Positions 34,257-46,300 of a DNA stretch of 64,000 nucleotides are shown in pieces. The stretch's first letter is position 1. Every line of letters begins with the position of its first letter. Made by a program: the position numbers and the translations under genes. Under the pieces are notes generated by a model. The model saw only the letters and a list, made by a program, of their open reading frames with translations, had not been told where the DNA came from and ran no database searches. Source of the stretch: Lunularia cruciata (Eukaryota > Streptophyta > Marchantiopsida > Lunulariales > Lunulariaceae); assembly GCA_948567375.1 (NCBI GenBank), contig OX419761.1, positions 46,068,501 to 46,132,500 of the forward strand, given 5' to 3'.

Positions 34257-34688
34257 TGTAAAAGACCGAAACCGAGGAGAGAAATAGGAGAATGGAAACT
34301 TACATTGGGACACTTGAATGAGGAAAAACTCCAAATGCCTAGCATGAGCTTTGGCTTTGGTATTTATAGGTAGCATACAAGACCCTTGAAGCTTCTCAAG
34401 AAGCTTCCTTGAGCCGCTTTCTTGGAGTGCAAGCCAAGTTAACCAAGAAGCTTCTCAAGAAGCTTTCTTCTAGAAGCCACCTACTTGGCATGCAAGCTAA
34501 GCTAGTTAGAAGCTTCTAGAAGCTTCCTTCTAGAAGCTACATTAGGGCACAAGTTAGGGCACAAGTTAACTAGTTGGGAAGCTTCCCAAGAAGCTTCTTA
34601 GATGCTTCTAGAATATTCTAGGTTATTTTGTCTTATTCTCTACTTTGTAAGCCCGACTAACTTTATCACTAAACTCCATATTGTTACA
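34257..34688 (-). repeat. F1 5' LTR (432 bp)
   Basis: TG...CA ends, followed by the CTTGC target duplication at 34,689-34,693. High similarity to 29,048-29,470, with one small duplication (TTAGGGCACAAG repeated near 34,545-34,565) as the main difference, indicates a comparatively recent insertion. Confidence 0.92.
34361..34540 (-). promoter_or_regulatory. Heat-shock-element array and TATA box of the full-length F1 5' LTR
   Basis: At 34,509-34,537 alternating GAA/TTC units continue for about 29 bp (GAAGCTTCTAGAAGCTTCC, then TTCTAGAAGC). Further GAAGCTTC blocks lie at 34,386-34,408 and 34,447-34,477. The TATA box (CCTATAAATACC on the minus strand) is at about 34,360-34,371. The order on the transcribed strand is heat-shock elements, then TATA, as expected for a promoter. 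Confidence 0.6.
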
Positions 34689-34693
34689 CTTGC

Positions 34694-34930
34694 ACAAAGC
34701 AAGATCACATAACAATCGTGGTGTTTGTGGATAAGCTTAGTAAGCAAATCCATTTGACACTAACCTTTGATATAGTGGATGCTCTAACATTGGCCCATCT
34801 CTACTTCAACAATGTCTTCAAGCATCATGGGATGCCTCATGTACTCACCTTTGACCGTGACCCTTGTTTCATTGGAAAATTTTGGCAAACACTCTTCCAA
34901 ATACTTGGCACCAAGCTTGCTTTGTTTGTT
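34694..34930 (+). pseudogene. Older F1 element, piece 3 (integrase core)
   Basis: Plus-strand VVFVDKLSKQIHLTLTFDIV, then FNNVFKHHGMPHVLTFDRDP and FQILGTKLAL continue the integrase core interrupted at 29,047. Similarity to F1 stops near 34,925-34,932, where the duplicated block of the NB-ARC genes starts, so the old F1 element is truncated here. Confidence 0.85.
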
Positions 34931-37293
34931 TCCTATGATGTGCAACACATATAGACTCCTCTTATTGGGTAGTCCAATCCACTGCCTAAAATCTATGAAA
35001 TCTAGTAGCAACTCTTCTCTACCCCGCCCACACCTCCTCTAGTATAGCAAAGACACCATTGTGAGAATAAGAGAAATAAGAACCACGCTAACTCCTCCAT
35101 GGGATCACGAGCCAATCCATCAAGTGGTAAGCAAAAAATATGTCTAACCTCATAACGGAGTGCACATGGGTTCCTATGGAATAGGTGTGAATGGTGAAAA
35201 ATTTGAAATAACTCCAAAATACAACCTATTTGAGATGCTAATCACTCACCCAACTAGATCAATACCACGGGGCGGTTAATGAAGAGATAGACAAAGTTTG
35301 TGTAATCTCAAGGGTCAACGACCTTGATATGGTAGTTTGCCTCATATGGACATCCCAAGTAATGCAATCATAGTCCTTGTGCATCTTTGACCCATGAATC
35401 TTTATTTCCTTGCGAGGTCAAAAGTAGATGATATATTAAGCATAGCTTGTCTGCAGCTTTAGATCATCTCATTTTGGAAAGTGAAACCATAGTTAACACA
35501 AAGATAATGATGATAATATATACTATTGTTATCTAAAACTCCACATACATGTAAAATCATGATTCATTTACATCTCATATCATGTACAAATATATTACTT
35601 TTCAAAATAGATTAAATTTGATGAATTTTAACTTTTCTTTTAACTAAAATTTTTAAATTTTCATATAATTTTAATAAAAGTTACATTTTACTAATAATAA
35701 TGATAATAATAGTAAAATTTTCTATTCATCACTAAAAGCAAAAATTTTTATTTTCAGTAAATTCTCCATGATTTTTAATTTGAATATCAATAAAATCAAA
35801 ATAGAAATAGAAAAAACACGAACTATTCACTCCCGTTGTACCGACTAAATGTATTTGAATAATTCCTCAATTTCTCTACCTATCTCTCTTCTCTTTTGTC
35901 CCTCTCAAACTATTCCGGCCTCCCTCTTCTCTTTTGTCACTCTCTAACTACTCCGCATCTCAGACTCTTCAACCTAAGATCAAGAGAACATCATAGAGCT
36001 CATGGCGGCACCAACACCGGAGAGTTCGCGGTGAGAGAAGGCAGGTTTTAGAGAGAGTTTGTGGCGAGAGAAGACAGGTTTAAGAGAGTATGATAGTATT
36101 TGATACGATGCTCCCTCACTATGCTAGCAACTTCTAGTGTCAAAAAGTCCATGAGGAAACAGTGTTGGCGCATAGCGCTTGCGAATTGGTCATACCAAGC
36201 AATTCAATCCCTGCTTTAGCTTGTGGTACCCACCTCTCGTTTTGATTATATTTTGCACTTGCCTGGTCTTTGCACAGAGTACAATACAATATGGGGAGAT
36301 ATGTGTCAGCAGAGACTTTCATACCTCGGTTCGATCTTTATCGTGTACAGCATGTGGACCCCAGGTCACTCACTAGTAGCGCAACGGAAGGCACTAGAGA
36401 GACACACGAGTCTGATATCAGGATAGGAACTGTACTTAGGTCGACTAATCTTGTTACCCTACGCGGTCGCGGCTTTTCACTCGGTCAAGACAATTAGTTT
36501 GTCAATGCACGAGCTTTTCACGTGCAATAGACTGAAGTCGGTAACAGCTGTGAGCTACTGGATAAGACTTTCAGGGCAAGAGTGATGTAATAGACTGATG
36601 TCGGTAACAGCCGTGAACTACCGGCTAAGAATTCCAGTGCAAGAATGATGTAATAGACTGAGGTCGGTCAGCTGTGAACTACTACCGGCTAAGAATTCCA
36701 GTGCAAGAATGATGTAATAGACTGAGGTCGGTAACAGCTGTGAACTACCGGCTAAGACTTTCAGTGCAAGAGTGATGTAAGTGAAGCAGGGTTAGTGACT
36801 ATCTCCACTTCCGATATGGACAGGTAGAATTCTGTGGGTGCTGGTCTATGATCGATGGGCCTGATTTCGAGAGTTTATACTGCGATTTGCTCGCCGTATT
36901 ATGGGGCAAAACTTCATGATTTGTCCGTGAGAAGAAATTTCGGAACTGAGGAAGATGCACATGAGTCCCCATATTGGAAAGCAGAAGAGTGTTGGTTGAA
37001 TTGAGGTGTACGTTGTGAGGAGATTTTGAAAATCAGGAATTGTTTAGCCAAAGTCATGCTTGGCAACCGCATAGTTTGCCTGAAAGAGCTTGCCTTTTAC
37101 CGTTGATCTCCGATCGGGAGTTTGGTCACCTTCTTCAAGCTGCCTCGGAAGTTAATCAAGATATGTACTTGCAAACTTAGGTTTGTAGTAGAATCTGAAG
37201 AACTTGTGTGCACGTGAGCGAGAAGAGTCAGAATTTCGTTGGGCAAACTCTCGCCCGGCAATTCATTCGGTGAGAGAACTACAGTTTATGCAG
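34931..37293 (+). other. Upstream region of left NB-ARC-ARM gene, left arm of segmental duplication
   Basis: It is colinear with 52,372-54,812, with substitutions and several indels. There is an AT-rich stretch at 35,460-35,830, then pyrimidine-rich DNA (CTCTCTTCTCTTTTGTC), a minisatellite (36,527-36,778) and the 5'UTR. No coding frame is shared by both copies except short ones I consider chance. A transcription start was not identified. Confidence 0.65.
36527..36778 (+). repeat. 63-bp minisatellite upstream of left NB-ARC-ARM gene, four copies
   Basis: Units read AATAGACTGAGGTCGGTAAC, AGCTGTGAACTACCGGCTAAG, then a TTCCAGTGCAAGAATGATGT-like end. The right gene carries a rearranged version at 53,990-54,310, interrupted by about 55 bp. 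Confidence 0.85.
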
Positions 37294-37534
37294 GTAAGGA
37301 TGCTCCAATCTTAACGCCATACAGGATCTGATGTTCGGTTTAGCTTAGAACGGAGTGAACTTGAAAATTGACTTCTTCTCTCGTCGTCTCGGGATTATTA
37401 TGGTCCTTACAGTCCGAATTTTTCCTACCTGGACCGATATGTTGACAATTTCTTAATGACATGTACGATTGGCTACACTGCACAAATATGCCCAATTTGC
37501 ATCCCCTGTTTTCACGGTGACAAGTTGTGTTCAG
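37294..37534 (+). other. Predicted 5'UTR intron of left NB-ARC-ARM gene
   Basis: A strong donor CAG|GTAAGG at 37,293/37,294 and acceptor TGTTCAG|GATCG at 37,534/37,535 bracket 241 bp. Splicing would place the ATG at 37,540 five bases into the exon. It would also remove an in-frame upstream ATG (37,456) whose 28 codons look non-protein-like. The same sites occur at 54,813-55,053. Confidence 0.6.
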
Positions 37535-37539
37535 GATCG

Positions 37540-40500
37540 ATGGCGGAGGTAGCAGCTGCAGCTGCGGCACTTGTAGCCAGTATACCCCAGATATTGGATC
37601 TGGGCAATAGATGGCACAAGGCACATAGAAAATGGAAAATTATTCCAGCGCAATTGGAAAGTCTTCGGAAGCAACACGACACTTACTTGACCATGATCCG
37701 TGAATTTGGTCTAACAGACGACCATCAGTTGCGGAAAGGGTTGGAGAACGCCAGGATACTAGTGGAAAAAGAACAAAGGGACATAGAAAATAGTACACGG
37801 ATCCGTTTTCTTGCCGGATGTTGTTTCAAGCTAACTGGAACTCTTTTCCCCGACAAGTTGGAAGAGTTGCTTGAGGAGATCCTAGGAGCATACAATGTAG
37901 TTATTACTGTGATGCAACAAAGTCAAAGTGCGCGTGAAGTGATGAAGAAGGAAGCGTTTGCTAAACCTTATTCCTTCAAGATCAGCGAAGGAGGTGAGAG
38001 GACACTTGTGCCACTAAGCATCCACGAAAGGCTTGTAGATGCGCTTGAGGAAAAGGGCGGGCCCTCTGTAGTTCTGTTACATGGTGATCCTGGTACAGGA
38101 AAATCTATCTTAGCCAGGAACATGGGTGTCCATTTTACAAATCTGATTCCTGGAGAAGACGCACCATTCAGCTTGGTTTTTTTCTTGGAGTGTGGTTATG
38201 GAGCAAGCGTGTCATCCAAGCAACTAGAACTCCTGTCAAAGCTTTCTCCAGAGGATTCTTTGGATATGAATCAAGACTACGATGCAACTCCCAGTACTAC
38301 GATTGAGAAGCGAATACACTGTCTTCTCAGTGTGCGAAGCGCTTTGGTCATCTTGGACGATGTCTGGGAGTCCACTTTCGTAAAGGCATTCGTTGGGCTG
38401 GTGAACCGAACATCGCCTAGTAACGTGAAGTTGCTGGTCACGTCCCGGAAGTCGATGTTATGGGAAGATTCTGTACAAATTCAAACGGAGCGGATCGGGC
38501 CAGAGGAAGCGGAGAAAATCCTTGCATGCCATGCAGGATTGCCAAACAATGATCTCCCACAAGATTTGAAGGTCTGTCAGAAACTTCTACTTGGTTATTT
38601 TTGTGCATTGCATGCACAAATCCTGGGTTCCTTGTGAGTGAAAATTTATGGGAGAAAATGGGTTGTGTTTGTTAACTGAAACTTGAACTTGATGTTTTGA
38701 ATATCATATGAAAAGAATTGCTGTTGTCTCTAATTGAAGTTAAAGGATGATCCTTAGTCATGTATATTCGATGTATCAACCATCTTAGTTTTTCTAATCT
38801 CACTAGAATAAACATATTTGATTGCACACACAGTAATAATCAATTCATTCTTTCACCAAGAGCATACGGAAACAGTACAAACTAGTTCAATAGTTCACTA
38901 AAGTAGTATAAAAACAACACACCTTATTGTTAAAAGACATGAAAGAGCATGAAGACACCCCGCTGTTAAACAGCCTAGAACACACCTTAAAGAGGGTACA
39001 AGGTGCTAGAATGATCCTTGTACAAACAATTTAACTTTCCACATCCAGAGAACATAGTTATATATACAATAATTGAAATTATAGAGGTATTCTTTTAAAC
39101 CTAAGTGGAGCTGCGTCTAACCTTACCTTATAAGATTTGCTAACCTAGAAATATCTAAACAAGAATTACCTCAACTAGAAATCAATCAAATAAATCTAAC
39201 ATAATAGTGTTATTGATGTATTTATCCATGTGATGCATGTACCGATATCTCGATATGCAGGGGTGATACATGCATATCTCGGTATGCATAGATCACCTCT
39301 TCTTCAGTTTTTAGAAGAGAATCAGTTGTTACCTCATGGCCCGGGACTGGGACATATACAAGATGACGGCTTGTACTCCGGTGAGGTCTTGCCTTTCCAA
39401 TTCGCCTGGAAATTGCGGACTTCTGGAACAAGTGGATCTTGTTTGTATATCTTACTAGTATTTAGATTTGAATCAGTTGTTACTTGACATATACCAACTA
39501 GGCTAAAGATGTAGTATGCATTTGATTTGATGTGCTTCTCACAGGATGTTGCTCGAGGTCTGATAGATCGAGCAGAGTATAATCCACTGGCTTTGGCGAT
39601 GGCTGGCAAGAGGATAAACAGGAAGAAGAACAATGACGTCGGCGAGTGGAAGAGGGTTGCAAAGAGTTACGCAGCAGCCATAAAGGAAGACGTTGAAGGG
39701 GGAGGCACATCTTTGAATCTGAGACCAGTACTTCTCTTCTCATACGAGAAAAACATTTGGGAGACAATGTTGATGACGTACAGAGAGCTCAAAGCTAATG
39801 CGAGGCATTTGCTAATCTTGATTGCAAATTGTGAGGGGAAGTCCATCCCCAATCATGTTGTGTACATGTTGTACATTACATTACTACGTACACGTAACGA
39901 AGGAGATGCAGAGCTGTTCGACGACCATAAAACTCAATTGATGGAAAGCGGTACGATGTTGCAATCGAACATCCAGAATCTAAAATATAGTGATCCGATT
40001 GCAGGAGTGCCAGTGATAGAGAAGGAATACGAAACCTTAGGCTTGCATGATCTGCAACGAAATTTCATCAATTATCACCCGGAGACGAGAAAGGATGTTG
40101 AAGAGGTGATGACTTCTTTGCAGTTGCTGAACAATAAAACCATGCCGAACTCCGGACTTGATCATGAAATCATTTGTGATGACCGGCACGGGGATGCCGT
40201 CTTTGCACTTTGCGCCCTCTACTTACAACAAACTCTTGCAAAGAAAGCTGCAAAGAACCTTGGAATGAGTGCTCTAGATTACGGCCATTTAAAGAATTTA
40301 CGTGGCGCAATGGAAAATCTTCCCTTCTTCATGCACGACCGACTACCAGAATATGATGAGAACTTGGCTCATTGTGTCAAGCAGGTCTGCCCTGGTTTTA
40401 CCCACTCTCGTTCATTCTTAATATCAGGCAGCCTTGTATGAGATCACTGAAACTGCTTCAAATTTACCCCATACTGAAATGAAAAGAATTCAATAACGCT

Positions 40501-41768
40501 CTAACTTTCCATTTTCCTTGCTCTGTATATGTTTGTAGGTTTACATCAAGGTCGTTCGCTATGGACAACTTGATGACAAGTGTCTTCAAAGTCTGCTCTC
40601 ATCTGTGCATTATGGACCACCAACAATCAGCGCATCAAATCAGCTTTGGGCCGCAGGCTTATGTACTGCATCTCATACTCCTCGGACCATAAAAGGTCTG
40701 ATTGAATCGTTCTTAACGTCGCGGGACAACGATGCAAGCTTATGTTCTCCTTACCAGAAACTTCACCTTCACGGTGTCGGCCGTTTGGCTCGCTTCGAAG
40801 CTAATAATAAGCAGATAGTAGAGGTTCCAGGTGTTCTTCAGAGAGTGCTGGGCTGTTTGTCTCTTGGTCAGAACTCCACGCTCAGGGAAATTGCTGCAGA
40901 AGCTTTAGTTTCTATAGCCTTCCATCAAGACGGGCGGAGAAGAATCGGGGAAGTTCCCGGGTCAATCTCGAAACTCTTTGACCTATTCGTTCGAAGGGAT
41001 GGAAGTGTGGATTTCCAAGGGGAAGTGGTGAAAACTCTGGCGAATTTGGCTGCATATGAGGCCAATGCCAAGCAGATTCTGGATCTCCCCGATGCTCTTG
41101 AGGCACTATTGGATGGTGTGTCAGGTGGAATTGACTCCTTGCTGCTGATGACGGAGGTTGCATGGACCTTGGCTAATATAGCCGGACATGAAGATGGGAA
41201 GAGGAGAGTTGGAGATGTTCCCGGGTCAATCTCGAAACTCTTTGACCTATTCGTTCAAAGGAATGGAAGTGTGGATTTCCAAGTTCAAGTGCTGAGAACT
41301 CTGGCGAATATGGCTACATATGAGGCCAATGCCAAGCAGATTCTGGATCTCCCCGGTGCTCTCGAGGCACTATTGGATGGTGTGTCGGGTGGAATTGACT
41401 CCTTGCTGATGACAAGGGTTGCACGGACCTTGGCTAATATAGCCGTACATGAAGATGGGAAGAGGAGAATAGGAGAAGTTCCAGGGTCAATCTCGAAACT
41501 CGTTAAGGTCTTTGTTCAAAGGGATGGAAGTGTGGATTTCCAAGTTGAAGTGCACAGAACTCTGGGGACTTTGGCTACATATGAGGCCAATGCCAAACAG
41601 ATTCTGGATCTCCCCGATGCTCTCGAGGCACTATTGGATGGTGTGTCGGGTGGGATTGACTCCTCGCTGATGACGAAGGTTGCACGGACCTTGGCTAATA
41701 TAGCCGTACATGAAGATGGGAAGAGGAGAATTGGAGGAGTTCTTGGGTCAATTTCGAAACTCCTTTAA
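37540..41768 (+). CDS. NB-ARC protein with C-terminal armadillo repeats (left copy, short array)
   Basis: This is a predicted intracellular immune-receptor-type STAND ATPase of 1,033 residues. Exons: 37,540-38,571, 39,545-40,384 and 40,539-41,768, all phase 0 with GT-AG introns (973 and 154 bp). Residues 1-150 are helical and start MAEVAAAAAALVASIPQ, a possible coiled-coil-like signalling domain. The NB-ARC shows P-loop GDPGTGKS (182-189), Walker B LVILDDVW (269-276), TSR (301-303), GLPL-like NPLALAMAG (357-365, created by joining exons 1 and 2) and MHD-like LHDL (511-514). Exon 3 encodes ARM-type repeats: one degenerate unit and three 87-residue double units with EANAKQILDLP and TLANIA blocks. 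It ends at TAA 41,766-41,768, where an extra T (CTCCTTTAAGG against CTCCTTAAGG elsewhere) shifts the frame. Compared with the right copy it has lost about 18 units. Ligand and signalling partners are unknown. Confidence 0.85.
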
Positions 41769-42132
41769 GGTCTTTGTTCAAAGGGATGGAAGTGTGGATT
41801 TCCAAGTTGAAGTCCAGAGAACTCTGGGGACTTTGGCGAGATATGAGGCCAATGCCAAGCAAATTCTAGATCTCCCCGATGCTCTTGAGGCACTATTGGA
41901 TGTTTTGTCAGGTGGAATTGACTCCTTGCTGATGACGATGGGTGGAGGGACCTTGGGTAATATAGCCGTATATGAAGATGGGAAGAGGAGAATTGGAGAA
42001 GTTCCCGGGCCAATCTCGAAACTCTTTGACCTATTCGTTGAAAGGGATGGAAGTGTGGATTTCCAAGTTGAAGTGCTGAGAACTCTAGCGAATTTGGCTG
42101 ATTATGAGGCCAATGCCAAGCATTATCAATAG
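41769..42132 (+). pseudogene. Out-of-frame remainder of the left ARM array
   Basis: Immediately after the stop, another frame continues the array (KVFVQRDGSVDFQVEVQRTL, then YEANAKQILDLPDALEALLD and NIAVYEDGKRRIGEVPG) for one and a half units. It ends NAKHYQ and a stop at 42,130-42,132, where similarity to the array ceases. Before the 1-nt insertion it was presumably translated. Confidence 0.8.
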
Positions 42133-42719
42133 AATGTATACGTAACAACGACTGTCAGGTACACGAGAGAATCATGCTAGTTACATGCATGGTCTCTAGG
42201 TAAATCATTCATAGAGGTATAGCCTTTGGCAGAACCTTTTGGTGGGGGAAGGTTTCATGTACTATGTTGGAGCTTGTCGTCTGGTCTGAAAGCGCACACA
42301 TTATGTTTCCCTGAGAGAAATATGACTTTCGCTGATTAAATATGCTTGTCATACTTTACTGCAGCTGGAACTTCGGTGGAGGAAGTTTCCTTACTCATCA
42401 ACAAATCAATGGAGTATGAAACTTCATGAGAAGACCAGGCGACACACACCCATGGTCTTTCGGCCAACAGAAGGCACAGTAATTGACCAGGTCAGACACA
42501 TGGAATGGAGTACTGTATGGGGAGAACAAGAGCTGGGCTATCGGAAGGACTTTGAACCCTAGCGAAACTAGAAAATATTAAAAGCACGTGTACCGAGGTT
42601 TCTTTTTTCTAGATCTAAATTCTTAGGTATCAGTTTCTTATGTATTTCTTAGGAAAGCCAAGTAGAGTTAGGAATAGTATGAAAGAGAAGGAGACCACGT
42701 AGAACACAAGAAGGACCCA
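42133..42719. other. Intergenic sequence right of the left array
   Basis: I see no recognisable gene, terminator or repeat here. It is the unique flank beyond the point where the left ARM array ends. Confidence 0.4.
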
Positions 42720-43330
42720 TCAATCAAGCCGGACAAGGGAGAGACAAAAGAGGTAAAATGGGGTTAGGCCCCAATAGAAATTTGGCTATCGCACCTAAGA
42801 TAACCGAGCTATGTAAGGGAGACCCCTTCGCACCTAAGATAACCGGGCTACGTAAATCCGGAAGGTCTATAAACTATTGGAACATCCAAGAAAGATTACC
42901 TCTCCCGTGGATTGCACTAGTACATGTCCTTTGTAGAGTATTGGATATACCTTATCTAAAGAGCTATGTTAGTCGGGAAGGTCTATAAACTATTGTAACA
43001 TCCATAGAAATATTACCTCTCCACCGTGGATTGCACTAGTAAATGTTCTTTGTAGAACATTGGATATACATTATATAAAGGATGTTACCAAGTAAGAGAG
43101 TGAGAGTAGGACACTCTTTGAATAATATGAGAAGGTTTAGTATACTCTTGATAACATGCTGAATGTCATATCCTTAGCTCCATATAATTTCAAGACTAGA
43201 GAAACAAGTTATATATGTCCCTTCATATAATTCCAAGACTAGAGGAACAAAGAGGTGACCTCGTTATCCTCTCTACTTAGAGACTTTGTGTGCTGTGCTG
43301 TGCTGGTGCTCAAGCTTGTTCTGCATAGTA
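42720..43330 (+). repeat. Diverged dispersed repeat, copy 1, with internal tandem duplication
   Basis: Blocks such as AAATGGGGTTAGGCCCCAATA, GTGGATTGCACTAGTA and AAGACTAGAGGAACAAAGAG recur in the same order and strand at 49,770-50,200 with about 70-75% similarity by eye. Inside copy 1, a segment of roughly 120 bp is repeated (about 42,857-42,965 and 42,977-43,085). The pair could be old LTRs or two family members; I found no TG...CA ends. Confidence 0.55.
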
Positions 43331-46300
43331 TAGAGACTTTGCTTGACTTTGCTTGCTCCGCTCTGAATGTATGAAAGTAGAGATAAGGAATGTATGTGGT
43401 ATAATTATATATCTGTAAATTTTGCATAATCGGTGAACCATACACAAATCAAACCATGCTTTTAAAGACATCGATAGCGTGATTTCCGCAAACATATGGA
43501 AAAAACCAAGTAAGAACTAAGAAAGGCTCCATGGAAATCAACAGGGCCAGCCGGTTCAGTTCACATTCGATTCTGAATAACCTGTACTTTCCACTAAGAT
43601 ACCGGAAATGAGAACTATTGAGTACTAAGCCGCATCGCACTCAAAGACTACGAATAATTTAGAAGTCTCGTCAATCCCATCATGTGAAAGACGACTTATG
43701 ATTTTAGTATAATTTAGCGACAGAGGAACCGGATCTCATTCGGAGGATCATAGGACAGAACAAGATGGGGAGGGAGAGATTAGCAAATCCGCCGCCATCG
43801 CACAGGAAGTCAACTGGCCAACCAACCAATCTGAATACTGATATTAGTCACCAGCTCTCAGAAAGCCAGAAATGGAAGAAGCAGCACCTAAGGAAACGAG
43901 TGGAATAACCGACGAGAGCCGATAGTTCGGAACCTACGATATAAGGTGCTACAGGTGGCATCGGAAGCGCTTTATACGTGTTGCTGGTGGTGAGTGTGAA
44001 ACCATGTCACGCGTAGACCGACAAATCCCACAAAATTTCCTCCTATCCGTTGAGAGACTTATGAATTTCTTCGTCTCAAAAGACTACGACTGCTTCGATC
44101 AAAAGCTTAACAAGCACAGAAAAAACTGAAGTTAAAGTAATTACAAATGTGGAGAATATAACTCCAGGCTTGGTCCAGGAATAATCTCCGTTTCGTTCAA
44201 CAGCAGATATCCGCATTTGACACCTCTCCAATACATCTCTCATGTATTGAAGTTTAGACACTTAACCTATACTATAAGCCAGAGTCAGTAAGGAAAGTCG
44301 CCAATAATCATTCGTCTATCTCGTTGATATGTCACCTGCTGAATTTCTTGCTCCTCAAGAAGAAGAGGGCAAATTTTTCATGGGATACAGCAACGCCGCT
44401 CGTAATCATGCGACTTCCTACCTTACACCATCTGAAGAAGGTCGAACTCGTTTCGCAGTAGCCAAGCTCTTTAAGGCAGAAAACGGTAGTGAGTTCTGTA
44501 ACTAGGGGGTCGACCGATTCCAGATTGCTTGGAATTCTGTCTCCAGCTCACGTGGGTTTCTTCCATAGTCTGAGTCGATACCATGCTAAATGCCCTTCCG
44601 ACAGACATCGGGAAACCTATAATGCAATGCTCTGTCCACTCCGGAGAAAAAGATTTCGCTTGGAAGTCTCGAGGACACGTCTTTTTGCTTGTAATACATC
44701 AAGGTCCATCGTTGAAACACCACCGTAATTGTATAGGCCTAACGTTGACACTACCATTCTGACACTCACTCAACCTCCATAGTCCATCTCACAGACGACA
44801 AACCTAGTGGTGAGTGACATTGCTTCTTTCTTTCAATCCAGGGCAGTGAAAACTCTTGCCAGGCAATTATAACATCGAGACTCTCTACCTCGTGAATCCT
44901 GCTTTTGGTAGACGATTAGCCCCGCGTATTCTTTCTTCCATTGCGACTGTGCTTCACAATACACTGAACGGAGATGATCTCCAGCTACTTGCACTGATTG
45001 AATAAATATATGAGAGCTTCACCTACTCTAGTCCGCTACCCGAGACTTCATTTCAACAAATAACCCGACAAGTGTTTCTCTTGTAAGGACAAGACTTTCA
45101 ACCAAGACCTAGTCCTACTGAGGCTTACTCGCGGATAGATAGTCCGTAAGCAATGCGTTTCCGTTCTTCAGATTTCGTATTGTGCTATATACCTAGTCAT
45201 CTTAACAACAATACCAACCCTAAGCGGGCTGTAGGTATGTACTATCTCAAGTGATTCAAGCTGTGACAGTTTTCGTGAAGCCACGACCAGCTCGAAGATA
45301 CAAACTACCTCCACAACTTTTCCAGCTCTAGGCCCGGTATAATATATTTACAGATGAAAACAAACAGCTTCCCGCAAATTCTGGGCACTTGAGTGGATGC
45401 ATGGAACTGCTAGGCTTCCTACCAAATAGAGGCAATGTAAAGTTGATTAGGCTTTGGATACCTGAAGTTCCTGGATGGCTGAGAGCAAGAAATTCGATAC
45501 GTACCTTCCTATAATTGGTATCCGACAGGAAAAGAGGCCCAAAAAACAACAGAAGATAAAAAGAAGAGTGCAGAAATAAATTCAGTGGAGGTAAGAAACC
45601 AACAAACATAATGGGAATCAGACGATCCCGAGAAACAGATACCGAAGGCAGATGCTAGCCAATATTTACCGGTGACCGGAGAATTCTCCAGTCGGTTGGT
45701 CAAGTCTCACTGGCTATCCTTTCATCCTGTACATTGTGTGTGGACGTAACGGGGAGATGTCCTGGACTGTAGGAGCAACTGCTTACCATCTCAAAAAGAA
45801 GACCATCAAGCCATACAAAAATTCTTACGAGGATGAACAATCAGCATAGTCATTTAGTGTGCACCTCCGAACATTCAGCCCTGGCGCAACATTCTTGCTA
45901 CCTAGGTCACGGCCTACAACTGGACGTGTTAGTTTCACATAGCCATAGCCGCATTAAATTCAGCTACGAATCAATTCTGTGTATTACACCGTAAGAACAA
46001 CAGCTGAGAAGAATAATCCGAGGTCTAACAGAAATATGAGATATCCGAGGTCTTACAGAAATCTTCAACGAACTTAAACCCAGTCAGGTGATTAGATCTC
46101 AAACACAGGCACCATAGGCAAACTGTCAAAATCATATTCTTTCATCATCTTCCGAAACATATGGATCGTACAAAAATTTCGGTTTCCAATGATTTGCCTT
46201 TGATTGACCGGCTTCAAGTTCTCAGAAAGAGGCGATGTGTACAATAGTCGAGCTCTCGGCGTGGTAACCTGAAATGCGTTGATTTTATAAGGAGAGCCCG

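Larger units (their letters stand above)
29048..34688 (-). mobile_element. Full-length F1 Ty3 chromovirus (5.6 kb) with CTTGC target duplication
   Basis: Two LTRs (29,048-29,470 and 34,257-34,688) flank a complete set of retroelement regions on the minus strand. CTTGC occurs at 29,043-29,047 and 34,689-34,693, a perfect 5-bp duplication, and the surrounding plus-strand F1 integrase frame joins across it. The primer site matches initiator tRNA-Met and the polypurine tract (GGCGGGGGAATA on the element strand) abuts the 3' LTR. Coding regions have stops and a lost protease active site, so it moved by intact partners or decayed after insertion. Confidence 0.93.

Noticed and set aside
37456-37539. 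Upstream in-frame ATG adding 28 residues to the left NB-ARC protein (same at 54,975)
   Set aside because: These codons lie inside a predicted 5'UTR intron with strong conserved splice sites, and the residues (Cys-rich, no similarity to such N-termini) do not look like protein. The ATG at 37,540 is preferred.
40912-41163. Minus-strand open frames across the ARM arrays (also 41,765-42,148, 58,431-58,682, 60,519-60,770)
   Set aside because: They are antisense shadows of the 261-bp coding repeat and recur with its period.
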